This document shows positions 1-7,988 of a stretch of DNA of 25,579 nt, one piece after another. The DNA comes from a virus, in the IMG/VR virus record IMGVR_UViG_3300006844_000039, positions 1 to 25,579 of that record. One strand, 5' to 3'. Both the position numbers and the translations under genes were made by a program. The stretch's first letter is position 1; every line of letters starts with the position of its first letter. The notes under the pieces were generated by a model. That model had not been told where the DNA came from, made no database searches, and saw only the letters and a list, made by a program, of their open reading frames with translations.

Positions 1-275
1 GTTTGGATGCGCTCGGCGTTGACATAGGCGCTGTCATCCGTATCCAAGTTTTCCGGATCATCGAAATCGCCGGTAACATTGCCCACTTTCTTGACCCGCA
101 CCGTGCGCAGTTGCGTGGTCGAGTCATTATAAAACCGATAGGTAAAAAGCTGACCTAGGCTGCCTGTAATATCGATCTCGAAAATGACCGGAATGTCGAC
201 GTAGTTGTCCTCGTCAAACTCATCATCACCCGACAGGATCGGGACGCGCTTGCGCTTGAGAATCCGCCTTGCCAT
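1..275 (-). CDS. Small phage tail-region protein, partial (C-terminus outside window)
   Basis: The reading frame starts with ATG at 275 and stays open to the left edge, giving at least 91 residues with no stop, so the gene continues outside the window. The visible part starts MARRILKRKRVPILSGDDEF, a basic N-terminus followed by an acidic stretch and then alternating hydrophobic segments that look like beta strands (for example IPVIFEIDITG). It lies 3 bases after the stop of the 72-residue gene and belongs to the same late tail operon. I do not recognise the family. By position, after the hub-like protein, it may be a tail-tip or fibre component, but nothing in the sequence proves it. Confidence 0.7.
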   Translation of the reverse strand, partial: MARRILKRKRVPILSGDDEFDEDNYVDIPVIFEIDITGSLGQLFTYRFYNDSTTQLRTVRVKKVGNVTGDFDDPENLDTDDSAYVNAERIQ

Positions 276-278
276 TCA

Positions 279-497
279 TCAATTGCCCGTGCGTTTTTCC
301 TTCATCCATTTTTTCATGTAGTAAGTCACGTCGATGGTCTCGCTGCCGTTGAGCACCTTCACCGCTGGCGATTTGCCGATGACTATCACGACTGGCTGCG
401 CCGGAGTTGCGGCCTGCGCCGTGACCGGATTCATGACGAAACGTGGTGGCGTTGTTTCCCGCGTCTGAAACGGGCGGATGATTTTTTCCAGGCTCAT
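279..497 (-). CDS. Small hypothetical tail-region protein (72 aa)
   Basis: A 72-residue protein whose ATG overlaps the stop of the 685-residue gene as ATGA (494-497), the coupling used at many junctions here. The middle is rich in Ala, Pro and Val, and the C-terminus is basic (ending MKKWMKEKRTGN). There is a short hydrophobic run VVIVIG near residues 36-41, too short for a confident membrane segment. No family recognised. Its place between the hub-like protein and the next tail gene suggests a minor virion or assembly protein. Confidence 0.7.
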   Translation of the reverse strand: MSLEKIIRPFQTRETTPPRFVMNPVTAQAATPAQPVVIVIGKSPAVKVLNGSETIDVTYYMKKWMKEKRTGN

Positions 498-2551
498 ATG
501 TTCGACGGTGCCTCAAAGTCGACAGTCTTGGGCAGACGCAGCGGCGTGACACTGATCGGATAATTGCTTTCAAAGCCGGCCTCGCCGGCAATGGGAACGA
601 GCTGGATGGTCAATTGCGTTTTGACCCCATCAATAACTTCCCTGATGGCAAGGTTGGCCTCCTGCACCGCATCGACGTGCTGGCGGGGAAATTGGCGCTG
701 CGCAATCGGTGCAATGTAGAATCGCGCCATCGTGCTCGCCAGCAAATTGGCCTGATCTGTTGTGCTGCCGGTCACGGTGATGCCGAGCAAGACATCCTCC
801 AGCTTCAGCGGAAATTCGCCGGTCGATGTTTCCGCCACCGGCACGCTGTAGCCGAAATCGGCGATGCTGGCATCCGAAGGCACTACATCTGATGAACTAT
901 AAAAATGCCCGCTTTCGATATAGTCCGGCTCGATGTATTCGTTGGCCGAGCCTGTAACGCCTGTCGTCGTACCGCCATGTCCCGGCGTGGCGCCGATGGT
1001 AACCGTGCCGCTGCGCTGGCCGGTCTGCACATTATGCGAGATCTGATAGGCGGTGATCTTGCCCTCGATCTGTCCGCCGGGGAAATTCTTCCAGATCATT
1101 CGCGCCGACTTGCGACAACTGAGATTGATCGCCCGCTCGAATGGAATGGTCCATGATGCCTGCGCGATCCGTGCGCCCTGCCGCAACTGCGCCCGCGCCC
1201 ATAGCAGACGATTTTCCAGTGAAAGAATGCCGCGCGGAGTCGGATAATAATTCGCCAGCGTGGTGTCGCCAATCGGCGGCGCGGCTTCGGCAATGGTACC
1301 GCCCTCGCCGACAATCGGTGCGCCGACATCGGCACCGGGTGTCTCGATCGGGTTGGCTGGCGCGGTTGGCGCCGGATCAGGCAAGGTCAATATGGCCTGC
1401 AGATCGGCAGTCATTGTGAACGTCACGCTTTCCGTTCGCTTGATCACACCGGCCTCGGCGGTGATGGCCAGACGTGGAGCCACGCGCCAGAACACGATAT
1501 GCATCGACGTGTTGTCGTAGTGATAGGGCACATTAATGTCGGGATCGTCGTTCTCGCCTTCGCCGTCGAATACGGTATGCCAGTTGGTGGTGATGGTGCC
1601 GTAGCCGCCGCCCGGCCAGACCAATCCGGCCTGCGAATGCTCGACGATGATCTTGCTGACTCCGATTGGTCCTATTGGATAAGTCAGGCTGTGCGATGAC
1701 GACATGACATCGCCAAGGCTGTGCTGCTTTTCCTTGTTCTGGAACGTGACATTGATATTGGTCGTGTAGGCCTTGTCAGCTCCGGCAATATCGCTCGCCG
1801 AGGTATTGCCTGCCGCCGCCCAGCCACCACCGAGGCTGGCTCCCGGCTTGGGCCAATCGGAGAAGATCGATTCGTTGAAACCGTTCAACTGCGTCGGCAC
1901 CGGGAGTTGCAAGGCCGGGACATTCTCCAGCCCGGTCTGCGTCCATGTCACCGGCGCCTTGACACTGATCGATGACAATGGCGCGCCGGAAATCGTCAGG
2001 CTGACAGTATCCATCGGCACTTCATCTTCGGTGAAGACCTCGACGCCATCCTCACCCTGCAGAATATCGGATATGGATACCACCAGCGGCGCACCATCCT
2101 CGCCGCGTGTGCACTGATAACGCACGCTGCGTGTCTCCGCGATTGCGTCTGGATCATCCCATAAACGACTATCGACAAAGACCGGATCGAACCACGGCAA
2201 TTCCTTGAGGCTTGCGCCGACATCAAAGCGCTGCTGATCGAAGTCGAGTGGCTTTGCCAGAAACACAAGGCTGACCAGTTCACCGAATACATTTTCCGGT
2301 ATGCCAACCAGTCGACCGAAGAAAACCGGGAACGTGTTGGTGCCATCTGACCACGACAACCAGATCCACAATTTGCGTCCGGCATTAAGCAGGCCGATGC
2401 GCGGATTCTTCAGCACAAGCGTCAGGATGGCGACTTCTCCCTCGCGCCCGTCGATCTGGATCGAATACACATCCTCGGCCATGACCTGATGGCTTTGGGT
2501 AAAGCTTGTCTCAGTCGGATCGACCCAGGCCAGGAACCATTGCGCAGCCAT
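494..2551 (-). CDS. Large tail hub/baseplate-like protein (685 aa)
   Basis: A 685-residue protein downstream of the tape measure gene, where siphophages encode distal tail and hub proteins. The N-terminus (about residues 1-110) is beta-rich, with a segment like LKNPRIGLLNAGRKLWIWLS and then FFGRLVGIP, resembling the ring-forming domain of hub proteins. An Ala/Pro/Gly-rich linker lies around residues 390-430. A further domain around 450-540 contains GKITAYQISHNVQTGQRSG, which reads like a beta-structured baseplate module. The C-terminal 120 residues hold another folded segment ending LPKTVDFEAPSNI. The ATG lies 3 bases after the stop of the 251-residue repeat gene. Assignment rests on position and general fold impression, not on a catalytic motif; it could instead be a tail-fibre base. 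Confidence 0.65.
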   Translation of the reverse strand: MAAQWFLAWVDPTETSFTQSHQVMAEDVYSIQIDGREGEVAILTLVLKNPRIGLLNAGRKLWIWLSWSDGTNTFPVFFGRLVGIPENVFGELVSLVFLAKPLDFDQQRFDVGASLKELPWFDPVFVDSRLWDDPDAIAETRSVRYQCTRGEDGAPLVVSISDILQGEDGVEVFTEDEVPMDTVSLTISGAPLSSISVKAPVTWTQTGLENVPALQLPVPTQLNGFNESIFSDWPKPGASLGGGWAAAGNTSASDIAGADKAYTTNINVTFQNKEKQHSLGDVMSSSHSLTYPIGPIGVSKIIVEHSQAGLVWPGGGYGTITTNWHTVFDGEGENDDPDINVPYHYDNTSMHIVFWRVAPRLAITAEAGVIKRTESVTFTMTADLQAILTLPDPAPTAPANPIETPGADVGAPIVGEGGTIAEAAPPIGDTTLANYYPTPRGILSLENRLLWARAQLRQGARIAQASWTIPFERAINLSCRKSARMIWKNFPGGQIEGKITAYQISHNVQTGQRSGTVTIGATPGHGGTTTGVTGSANEYIEPDYIESGHFYSSSDVVPSDASIADFGYSVPVAETSTGEFPLKLEDVLLGITVTGSTTDQANLLASTMARFYIAPIAQRQFPRQHVDAVQEANLAIREVIDGVKTQLTIQLVPIAGEAGFESNYPISVTPLRLPKTVDFEAPSNI

Positions 2552-2554
2552 GCA

Positions 2555-3310
2555 TCAACTCGCTATCGCCGTGATGCGGCCGGAGCCGGTAAAGCGAACC
2601 GAGATCGCGTAATTATTATAATCCTTGCTTGGTCGACGCATGAAAGGATCGCTCGGATTGGGGAATGTCGGGAAGCTCATCCGGACTGTACTGGCTGTCG
2701 ACAACACCATTGCCGGCAAATCAGATCGCGGCACCAATTGTCCAGATCCGACAAAACGTGCCGATGCAGTAAGGCGCGGCGATCGCAAGACCGCGTTAAG
2801 ATGTCCCGAACCGATTAGCCGTGCCGAAATTGAAAACCTCAGCCGGCTCGAGACGACGACCGCTCCCGATCCGGCAAAATTGGCATGAGCAAATTTATAA
2901 AGGAATGCTGATAATGTTGTCGTGCCGGCAAACGTGACCGCCGCAATGCGGTTTGATCGCGGCACTGCCAGCAGCGAGCCACTGCCGGATAGCGTCGCCC
3001 GCGCGGTTGCGCCAATCAGACTGGCAAAAACCGAAAGAGATCCCGAGCCGCCTAGACTCGCAAACGCGAATGAAATTGCTAACGTACCAGAGCCGCCAAA
3101 CGTCGCGCGGGCGGCAATCTTGACTAGACTGGCAGTCGCTAAAAGCGATCCACTGCCGCCGAATGTTGCGCTTGCGCGTCTATAATTTGCAGTCGCGGTG
3201 AGATAGGCAAGTCCCGCAAATAATGCTTGCGCCTTTTCCCTTTGCCGGGCGGCAGCGTTGATCGATCCGGTACCGTTGAATCGTGCTGATCCAAACCATT
3301 TGGTGGTCAT
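2555..3310 (-). CDS. Repeat protein of F-x-G-x-G-x-L type (251 aa)
   Basis: Most of this protein is about ten imperfect copies of a 17-22 residue unit with core F-x-G-S-G-x-L, for example SATFGGSGSLLATASL and HANFAGSGAVVVSS. A last copy, RFTGSGRITAIAS, closes the C-terminus after a non-repeated stretch of about 40 residues rich in Pro and Ser (MSFPTFPNPSDPFMRRPSKD). The unit is the same as in the 779-residue protein at 9778-12117, so the two are related by duplication or exchange of repeats. The alternating small/hydrophobic pattern with Gly turns suggests stacked beta hairpins or a beta solenoid. It sits between a small tail protein and the hub-like gene, so a tail fibre or tail decoration role is likely. 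The family is not named with confidence. Confidence 0.75.
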   Translation of the reverse strand: MTTKWFGSARFNGTGSINAAARQREKAQALFAGLAYLTATANYRRASATFGGSGSLLATASLVKIAARATFGGSGTLAISFAFASLGGSGSLSVFASLIGATARATLSGSGSLLAVPRSNRIAAVTFAGTTTLSAFLYKFAHANFAGSGAVVVSSRLRFSISARLIGSGHLNAVLRSPRLTASARFVGSGQLVPRSDLPAMVLSTASTVRMSFPTFPNPSDPFMRRPSKDYNNYAISVRFTGSGRITAIAS

Positions 3311-3313
3311 GCA

Positions 3314-3757
3314 TTAAACTTCTTCCAACGAAAGCGTCCAGCTGGTTTCAGCCGCCCATTCCCTGAAGCTGATCTCATAGTCCATAATGCGAAATACGAT
3401 TTGCGGCCGGTAAAACGTGAAGTCTCCCAAGACATAACTGCTTCCACTCACTACAGGGCGCGATGGCGAGCCGCCGGTCATGTAGCAAAGCTCGGTCACG
3501 CAATCGACGGTCACGATCATGCCCGGCCAGAAGCCATCGAAGGCCGGCGAATTGAAATCGGTGCAGGATATTTCCGAACTGAATTTGCGGAACGTTGCCA
3601 GGTCGCTCAGATCGGTGAGTGTGCCATTGACGGTGCGTGCGATATCCGCCGAGGCCTGAATCGGCTTCAAGGTCTGGCTGGCATCGCGCGTCGAATAAAG
3701 CGGAATGCCGTTTTCGCTGAATACCAGAAATGTCTGGTCATCTGGCGGCAAAGCCAT
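3314..3757 (-). CDS. Minor tail protein (147 aa) downstream of tape measure
   Basis: A 147-residue protein whose ATG shares one base with the tape measure stop (TGATG at 3755-3759). The position immediately after the tape measure gene is where many siphophages carry a small distal-tail or tail-assembly protein. The sequence is mixed alpha/beta, with a segment DFNSPAFDGFWPGMIVTVDC followed by a region rich in Gly/Ser and a C-terminus ending WAAETSWTLSLEEV. Two close Cys (CVTELC) are present but no metal or catalytic motif. The role is inferred from order alone. Confidence 0.65.
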   Translation of the reverse strand: MALPPDDQTFLVFSENGIPLYSTRDASQTLKPIQASADIARTVNGTLTDLSDLATFRKFSSEISCTDFNSPAFDGFWPGMIVTVDCVTELCYMTGGSPSRPVVSGSSYVLGDFTFYRPQIVFRIMDYEISFREWAAETSWTLSLEEV

Positions 3758-6639
3758 CAGCGTCGCCCGACGAATGACTGCGCGATCCCGGTCGAAGCAA
3801 TCGAACGCAGCGCCGCCTCGCGCTCAAGCGAGTCGATCACCTTGGCCGAGCCGCTGACCGGGAATGTCTGCCCGCCGAGGATCAAATTCAACGTGCGCGA
3901 TCCGCCAGATGTAACCGCGCCACCTTCGGCGAAGCGGGGAAATGCCGATCCGCCGAACCTCAAGCCACGGAAGTCTCCCATCAGCGCCCGCACCGCATCG
4001 GTCGAGAGCAAACCGCGCCGGATGGCTTCCATGAAGTCCATACCGTATTGGTGCACGCGGAATGCCGGCTGCACGAATTCATCGCGCGACAGACGAGCGA
4101 GAATGCTGTCCGACGTCCACGATCCGGGACCACTCACGCGCCCGCCGCCTGCGAATCCACCAGCAAATTCACCACCGAAACCGCCGCCAGAACTGATCTG
4201 TTGCAACGCCGTCGCGGCTTGCTGCGCCGCCTGCCCGACCCGCTGCGCCATTTGTTCCGCTTCCTGCGCGATTGCATCGAACACCGCGATAATGCTTTCC
4301 TCTGCATCGAGGAATGGGCCGGTCAATTCGTCTGACAATCCTTCAAACAGACCGGAGAAATCGACAGCATCGATTGCATCGCGCAAACTGTTCCAAATCC
4401 GTATAATTTCATCCGATGCGGCTTGAAATGCTTGCACAGCAGATTGCGCTTGTGTCTGCGTCTGCTGTTGAATTTGTTCGCCACGCGTTTCAATCAATGC
4501 ACCGCGCTGATCAAGCGCTACTCGCTGCTCGCCGACCTTGGGCAACAGGTCGAAGCCCGACACACCCGGAGCCGGTGCTTTGAAAAACGTGGCATCAATT
4601 CCGGTCTTGGCTTTCACGGCTTCTTGCGTCGTCTTTTGCAGCGCTTGCTGCGCGACCGCTTGACCTGCAGCGATCTCGGTCCCGGACTTCTTACCCGACT
4701 CGCCTAGTTTACGCGCCTCTTCTTCAAGCTGCGCCATACTGATTTCAGTCTTGTCGGTTCCTTCCGCCGCCGACTTGCCGAAGTTATCAAAAACCTTCTT
4801 ACCCAGATCGACCAGATCCGCGCCAAGTTGTTTGACGCCCTCGAATGTAGCCTTATCAACAGCTGCCAAAATGATCAAAAATCCGGCGGCAATTGCCGCC
4901 GTCAAAGCCAGCAGAGGCGCAAGCGCAATGCCCGCTGCCGTGGCGAATACGGTAAATCCCGTCGTAATTAATTTTAGTGCTGCACCAAGTATTCTGAATC
5001 CACCGAGAATAGTGGTGAGCCATAAAATAAAAATTCCCGATGCAGCATCAAGATTGGTGCCGAAAATGCTGTTGATCTCTTTGGCCACCGCGCCGGCAAT
5101 GTCGATGATACTTTTGAAAGCGGGGACTACGATATCCCTGATCGTCGTGCCGAATTTTTTAAAGCTTTCGATGATATCTAAAAGCCACTTGTCTTCAGGT
5201 TTCGTCTCGCCCGACAAAACACGAATAATACTATCAAGTGTCGGCTTAACCGTATTGATCAGTGTTTCGGCCCAACTCAGAAACAGCAATCGGTTCTGGA
5301 TCAGTAAATTGCTCAGTGTCTCGAAGAACGGGCCAAACACTGGCGCGAACAAAGATCCGAGTTGGTTCTTGATCGTGGAGAAAGCATTCTGCAACGTGAA
5401 TAATTGACGGCGGAATTCCTGCAGTCGTTCTATCATCGGACCGGACATCTCCAGCCCGAGTTTTTTGACTTCTTCGATATAAGCTTTTACTGCCTCGCTG
5501 CCTTTCGATAGAAACGCAACCTCTTCCGCACCCACCTGACGGCCCAGAGTCTTGGATGCCAGCGCCGATTTCTCCGTTTCGCTGGTCATGTTTTTCAGCG
5601 CGTCGGATAGTTTCAGCAACACGGCAAAAACATCTGGCGACACAACTTTGCTTATATCGATCTCGCCGATTGATTTTCCCGCCAACCCGACTGAGGCAAC
5701 GATGCCCTTGAAAATATTGTCAACGGTCGCGTTGACCTGTCGTCCGGTGTTGGTCAGTCCTGCGCTAAGTTCGTTGACAAATCCAACCAGATTCTCGATG
5801 GAATTTTTCTGATCTTCCGCCGCTTGTTCTCGCGCCTTGGTTCGCGCCAATTGCGCAGACTCGGCGGCAAGCGCCGCTTCATTGGCCTTAATTTCGGCCT
5901 GTGCCGCTTCTTCCTTTTCCTTCTGCTCTTGCTGCTCCAGCGCCAGCCGCGCCTTGGCTATCTCCTGCCGTTCCCGCTCCCGCGCCCGTTCGTTTTCAAG
6001 CTCAATATCACGTTCACCACCTTCGCGAATGCGTCGCTGCTCCAGAAGATCATCAAGCCGTGTCCGTGCATCGGCAACACCCTGCGCGTTAGCTTGCCGT
6101 TGCAACGCGGCATTCTTTTCCTGATTGGCCAGCGCGATTTCGGCCTTGGCCACATTATTGATCGACTGTTGCACCGCGATGTTATTAGCAATGGTCTTGG
6201 TGCCGGCGTCGCTGATCGATTTCTGGATCGTCGCCCATTCGCTGCTGATATTGACCGCTGCCCGGCGTAATTGCTGGGCAAGACCCTGAACATCGGTGCC
6301 GGTGCGGGCAAAGGCAGACAACAGCGCTGAAGCATTCTCGACCGTGGTGCCGAGTTGTTTGCTAAGGTTCTCAAATTCCTCGCCGGCGTTCGACGCCGAG
6401 ACTGTTAGCCCGACTAATCCGGCAGTAATGCCGCCAAACACCGCCAAGGCTCCAGTAAGACTGGTCATCGCCTTGCCGATGTTCAATATATTGGCAGCAA
6501 AGGTTTCTAGTCCGCCGCTGCTGCCATGCACGGCAGCGCCGATACGGGCGAAAGTCGCCGTACCGACATCGGCCAGACTCTTAAGCTCGTTTTGGACGGT
6601 CTGCAGACCTTCCAATGATATGGTTTGCTTGATTGCCAT
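3757..6639 (-). CDS. Tail tape measure protein (960 aa)
   Basis: The longest gene in the window, with classic tape measure features. Near residues 55-85 there is a hydrophobic Gly/Ala segment (LAVFGGITAGLVGLTVSA). Residues about 150-285 form a long charged helix or coiled coil rich in Glu, Arg, Gln and Ala. A strongly hydrophobic region lies around 535-610 (ILWLTTILGGFRILGAALKL and following). A Gln/Ala-rich helical part follows, then a Gly-rich C-terminus with GGGRVSGPGSWTSDSILARL, a motif seen at the end of many tape measure proteins. It sets tail length and is threaded inside the tube during assembly. At about 0.15 nm per helical residue, 960 residues predict a tail of roughly 140 nm; this is an estimate. 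The start abuts the previous stop exactly. Confidence 0.93.
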   Translation of the reverse strand: MAIKQTISLEGLQTVQNELKSLADVGTATFARIGAAVHGSSGGLETFAANILNIGKAMTSLTGALAVFGGITAGLVGLTVSASNAGEEFENLSKQLGTTVENASALLSAFARTGTDVQGLAQQLRRAAVNISSEWATIQKSISDAGTKTIANNIAVQQSINNVAKAEIALANQEKNAALQRQANAQGVADARTRLDDLLEQRRIREGGERDIELENERARERERQEIAKARLALEQQEQKEKEEAAQAEIKANEAALAAESAQLARTKAREQAAEDQKNSIENLVGFVNELSAGLTNTGRQVNATVDNIFKGIVASVGLAGKSIGEIDISKVVSPDVFAVLLKLSDALKNMTSETEKSALASKTLGRQVGAEEVAFLSKGSEAVKAYIEEVKKLGLEMSGPMIERLQEFRRQLFTLQNAFSTIKNQLGSLFAPVFGPFFETLSNLLIQNRLLFLSWAETLINTVKPTLDSIIRVLSGETKPEDKWLLDIIESFKKFGTTIRDIVVPAFKSIIDIAGAVAKEINSIFGTNLDAASGIFILWLTTILGGFRILGAALKLITTGFTVFATAAGIALAPLLALTAAIAAGFLIILAAVDKATFEGVKQLGADLVDLGKKVFDNFGKSAAEGTDKTEISMAQLEEEARKLGESGKKSGTEIAAGQAVAQQALQKTTQEAVKAKTGIDATFFKAPAPGVSGFDLLPKVGEQRVALDQRGALIETRGEQIQQQTQTQAQSAVQAFQAASDEIIRIWNSLRDAIDAVDFSGLFEGLSDELTGPFLDAEESIIAVFDAIAQEAEQMAQRVGQAAQQAATALQQISSGGGFGGEFAGGFAGGGRVSGPGSWTSDSILARLSRDEFVQPAFRVHQYGMDFMEAIRRGLLSTDAVRALMGDFRGLRFGGSAFPRFAEGGAVTSGGSRTLNLILGGQTFPVSGSAKVIDSLEREAALRSIASTGIAQSFVGRR

Positions 6640-7347
6640 TTATTCGCCTGCGCCGCGCAGCAATTGTTCTGCGTCCATGCGTTTTAATTCCTCCTCGTAA
6701 TATTTCGGCATGTTGTTAGCTTCACGCTGCAACGCTGCGGTTATGTTCCATTTCTTACTGATGTGAACGCTTCGCACCCCGACAAAAAGCGGAATCATCT
6801 CTACTTGACCACGTCCTTTCGTTCCGCGCCGTAACTGTGCCTTGGTGGCGAACCTGCCGAATGGTTGCGCCTTGACCCCACGACGAATGGCTGCCGCGAG
6901 AATCGGTGCTTTACCCGGACGGCGCAGCGTGATCAACGGACCAACTTTCCTCACATATTGTCCCGGCGTCATGTGCTCGCGCTTAACCACGCCACCGAAT
7001 CTGATGCCAGAACCGGGATTCGGCGGCACGCTTGGTAACGGAAGCCAGATCAACGGATCACCTTGGATGTCGCCACCGGTCTCAAAAATATCGGCATAGT
7101 TGATTCTAGTGTGAATGTAGGCTTTTGGTTCAAGCGAATTCTTCGGCGTCATCATCTTGTAACGCAGCGAAGTCTGCCAAATCTTGGAAAAACCCGCTTG
7201 CGCAATATCGGCGCGCCCAGCACGAACGCCTGCCAGTGCCGATCGCTGCACGGCAATATTGGCGGCCTCGACGACGACATTGCTTCCGAGTAGAGCCGCC
7301 TTCTTGAATGTTTCCGTCTGCGGATTATAGCGCCAAGCAAACGCCAT
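6640..7347 (-). CDS. Tail-region protein between tail chaperone and tape measure (235 aa)
   Basis: A 235-residue basic protein whose ATG directly follows the TAA of the chaperone extension (TAAATG). It starts MAFAWRYNPQTETFKKAALL, has an Ala-rich helical N-terminal part, a Pro/Gly-rich middle (PLPSVPPNPGSGIRFGG) and a basic region KAQPFGRFATKAQLRRGTKG. The C-terminus is helical (PKYYEEELKRMDAEQLLRGAG). The layout suggests a phage minor tail protein; I recall similar proteins filed under DUF6441, but I cannot verify that here. There is no enzyme motif. Its place just before the tape measure gene points to tail initiation or assembly. Confidence 0.7.
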   Translation of the reverse strand: MAFAWRYNPQTETFKKAALLGSNVVVEAANIAVQRSALAGVRAGRADIAQAGFSKIWQTSLRYKMMTPKNSLEPKAYIHTRINYADIFETGGDIQGDPLIWLPLPSVPPNPGSGIRFGGVVKREHMTPGQYVRKVGPLITLRRPGKAPILAAAIRRGVKAQPFGRFATKAQLRRGTKGRGQVEMIPLFVGVRSVHISKKWNITAALQREANNMPKYYEEELKRMDAEQLLRGAGE

Positions 7348-7565
7348 TTAACGTTCCTTCAATAGCGATCGCGTGGCTTCTTTGATGATTTTATCTTCCG
7401 CTCGCGCGGCCATGGCATTCAGATTCAGATCGCTCGCCTTTTCAATGCTGATGCGCCGCTCAGCCAACATCGAATAAGCGAACAACTGCCGTGGCGTCAT
7501 GCGCCAGACATCGGCGGCTGCATGGCCTGCCCGTCCAATGAGGGATTCGATGATTTGGACGAGTT
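7348..7565 (-). CDS. Tail assembly chaperone, -1 frame extension (T-like part; probable programmed frameshift)
   Basis: Overlapping the end of the upstream chaperone gene, the -1 frame is open from the slippery run at 7566-7572 to a TAA at 7348-7350, directly before the next gene. It would add 72 residues beginning ELVQIIESLI and ending RSLLKER, making a fused product of about 213 residues. The segment VWRMTPRQL resembles the W-x-MTP-x-E/Q-L signature of alphaproteobacterial tail chaperones (TAC), and its Trp lies before the only ATG in this frame (7500). No ATG, GTG or TTG occurs upstream of that in the frame near the junction, which favours frameshifting over independent initiation. The alternative is a separate 50-residue protein from ATG 7500, which overlaps the zero-frame TGA as ATGA. 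Confidence 0.75.
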
Positions 7566-7988
7566 CTTTTTCCTGACCTCCTTTAGCTTGTCGGCCAATG
7601 TCACGGGCGGACTGAGAGTGGCCCGAATGCTCTCCAGTCGCGCGACGAAAGGGTCAAGACCTTTCGTCAATGTCTTGCGCAACACCGCATCAAGCAGATC
7701 CGCCTGTGCCTGCAGATCAAGATTCAAGGCGCGTTTGATCGCATCATCGTTGCCGGGATAGCCGCACCCGGCAGCGATAATCGCCGCGATGACCTGCGGC
7801 CCGAGACTAAACAGAACGGCAGCAAGATCCTTCTCGCCACCGCCCATGAGGTTTTGCAATTGCGCGAATTGCGGGAAACGCTGCAACAGATGTGCGATCC
7901 CTTCGACGCTGACGCCGGTCACATCAATTGCATTGCCGCCGATGTCCACGCGCTCAGGGATCGGCGCAATATCAAGCAGACCGACCAT
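7497..7988 (-). CDS. Tail assembly chaperone, zero-frame product (G-like, 163 aa)
   Basis: The gene between the tail tube and the tape measure gene, where siphophages encode the tail assembly chaperone that binds the tape measure protein and tube subunits. The protein begins MVGLLDIAPIPERVDIGG and is helical through the middle (LQRFPQFAQLQNLMGGGEKD; VIAAIIAAGCGYPGNDDAIK). It ends in a low-complexity tail of Lys, Ser, Asn and Pro after residue 141, where the sequence G AAA AAG occurs. That poor tail is what is expected when the important continuation lies in another frame. The start overlaps the tail tube stop by one base (TAATG). In related phages most ribosomes make this short form and a minority make the fused form. 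Confidence 0.85.
   Translation of the reverse strand: MVGLLDIAPIPERVDIGGNAIDVTGVSVEGIAHLLQRFPQFAQLQNLMGGGEKDLAAVLFSLGPQVIAAIIAAGCGYPGNDDAIKRALNLDLQAQADLLDAVLRKTLTKGLDPFVARLESIRATLSPPVTLADKLKEVRKKNSSKSSNPSLDGQAMQPPMSGA
7566..7584 (-). promoter_or_regulatory. Probable -1 frameshift site with internal Shine-Dalgarno-like stimulator
   Basis: On the minus strand, AAAGGAGG (7584-7577) is followed by TCAG and then GAAAAAG (7572-7566), read in the zero frame as G AAA AAG. Slipping back one base re-pairs the A-site Lys tRNA perfectly (AAG to AAA) and the P-site Lys tRNA with one mismatch (AAA to GAA). It therefore lacks the ideal A at the first position of A AAA AAG. An internal Shine-Dalgarno sequence upstream of a slippery run stimulates -1 shifting in E. 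coli dnaX. Here the spacing is shorter than is typical for -1 shifts, so its role is a suggestion. Confidence 0.6.

Noticed and set aside
1996-2385. Minus-strand open frame of 129 codons inside the 685-residue gene
   Set aside because: Out-of-frame shadow; Cys/Arg/Ser-rich product without domain pattern, while the main frame is continuous and protein-like.
3401-4426. Plus-strand open frame of 341 codons
   Set aside because: Lies antisense to the well-supported 147-residue tail gene and tape measure gene; composition (Ala, Pro, Arg, Ser) is typical of a shadow frame in GC-rich DNA.
4810-5035. Membrane protein call for the hydrophobic segments in the 960-residue protein
   Set aside because: Hydrophobic helices are normal in tape measure proteins, which may insert in the host membrane at DNA injection; length, coiled coil and gene order fit tape measure better.
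7498-7500. Independent start (ATG 7500) for the chaperone extension
   Set aside because: Kept only as an alternative: it overlaps the zero-frame stop as ATGA like other genes here, but it would cut off the Trp and upstream residues that look part of the chaperone motif.
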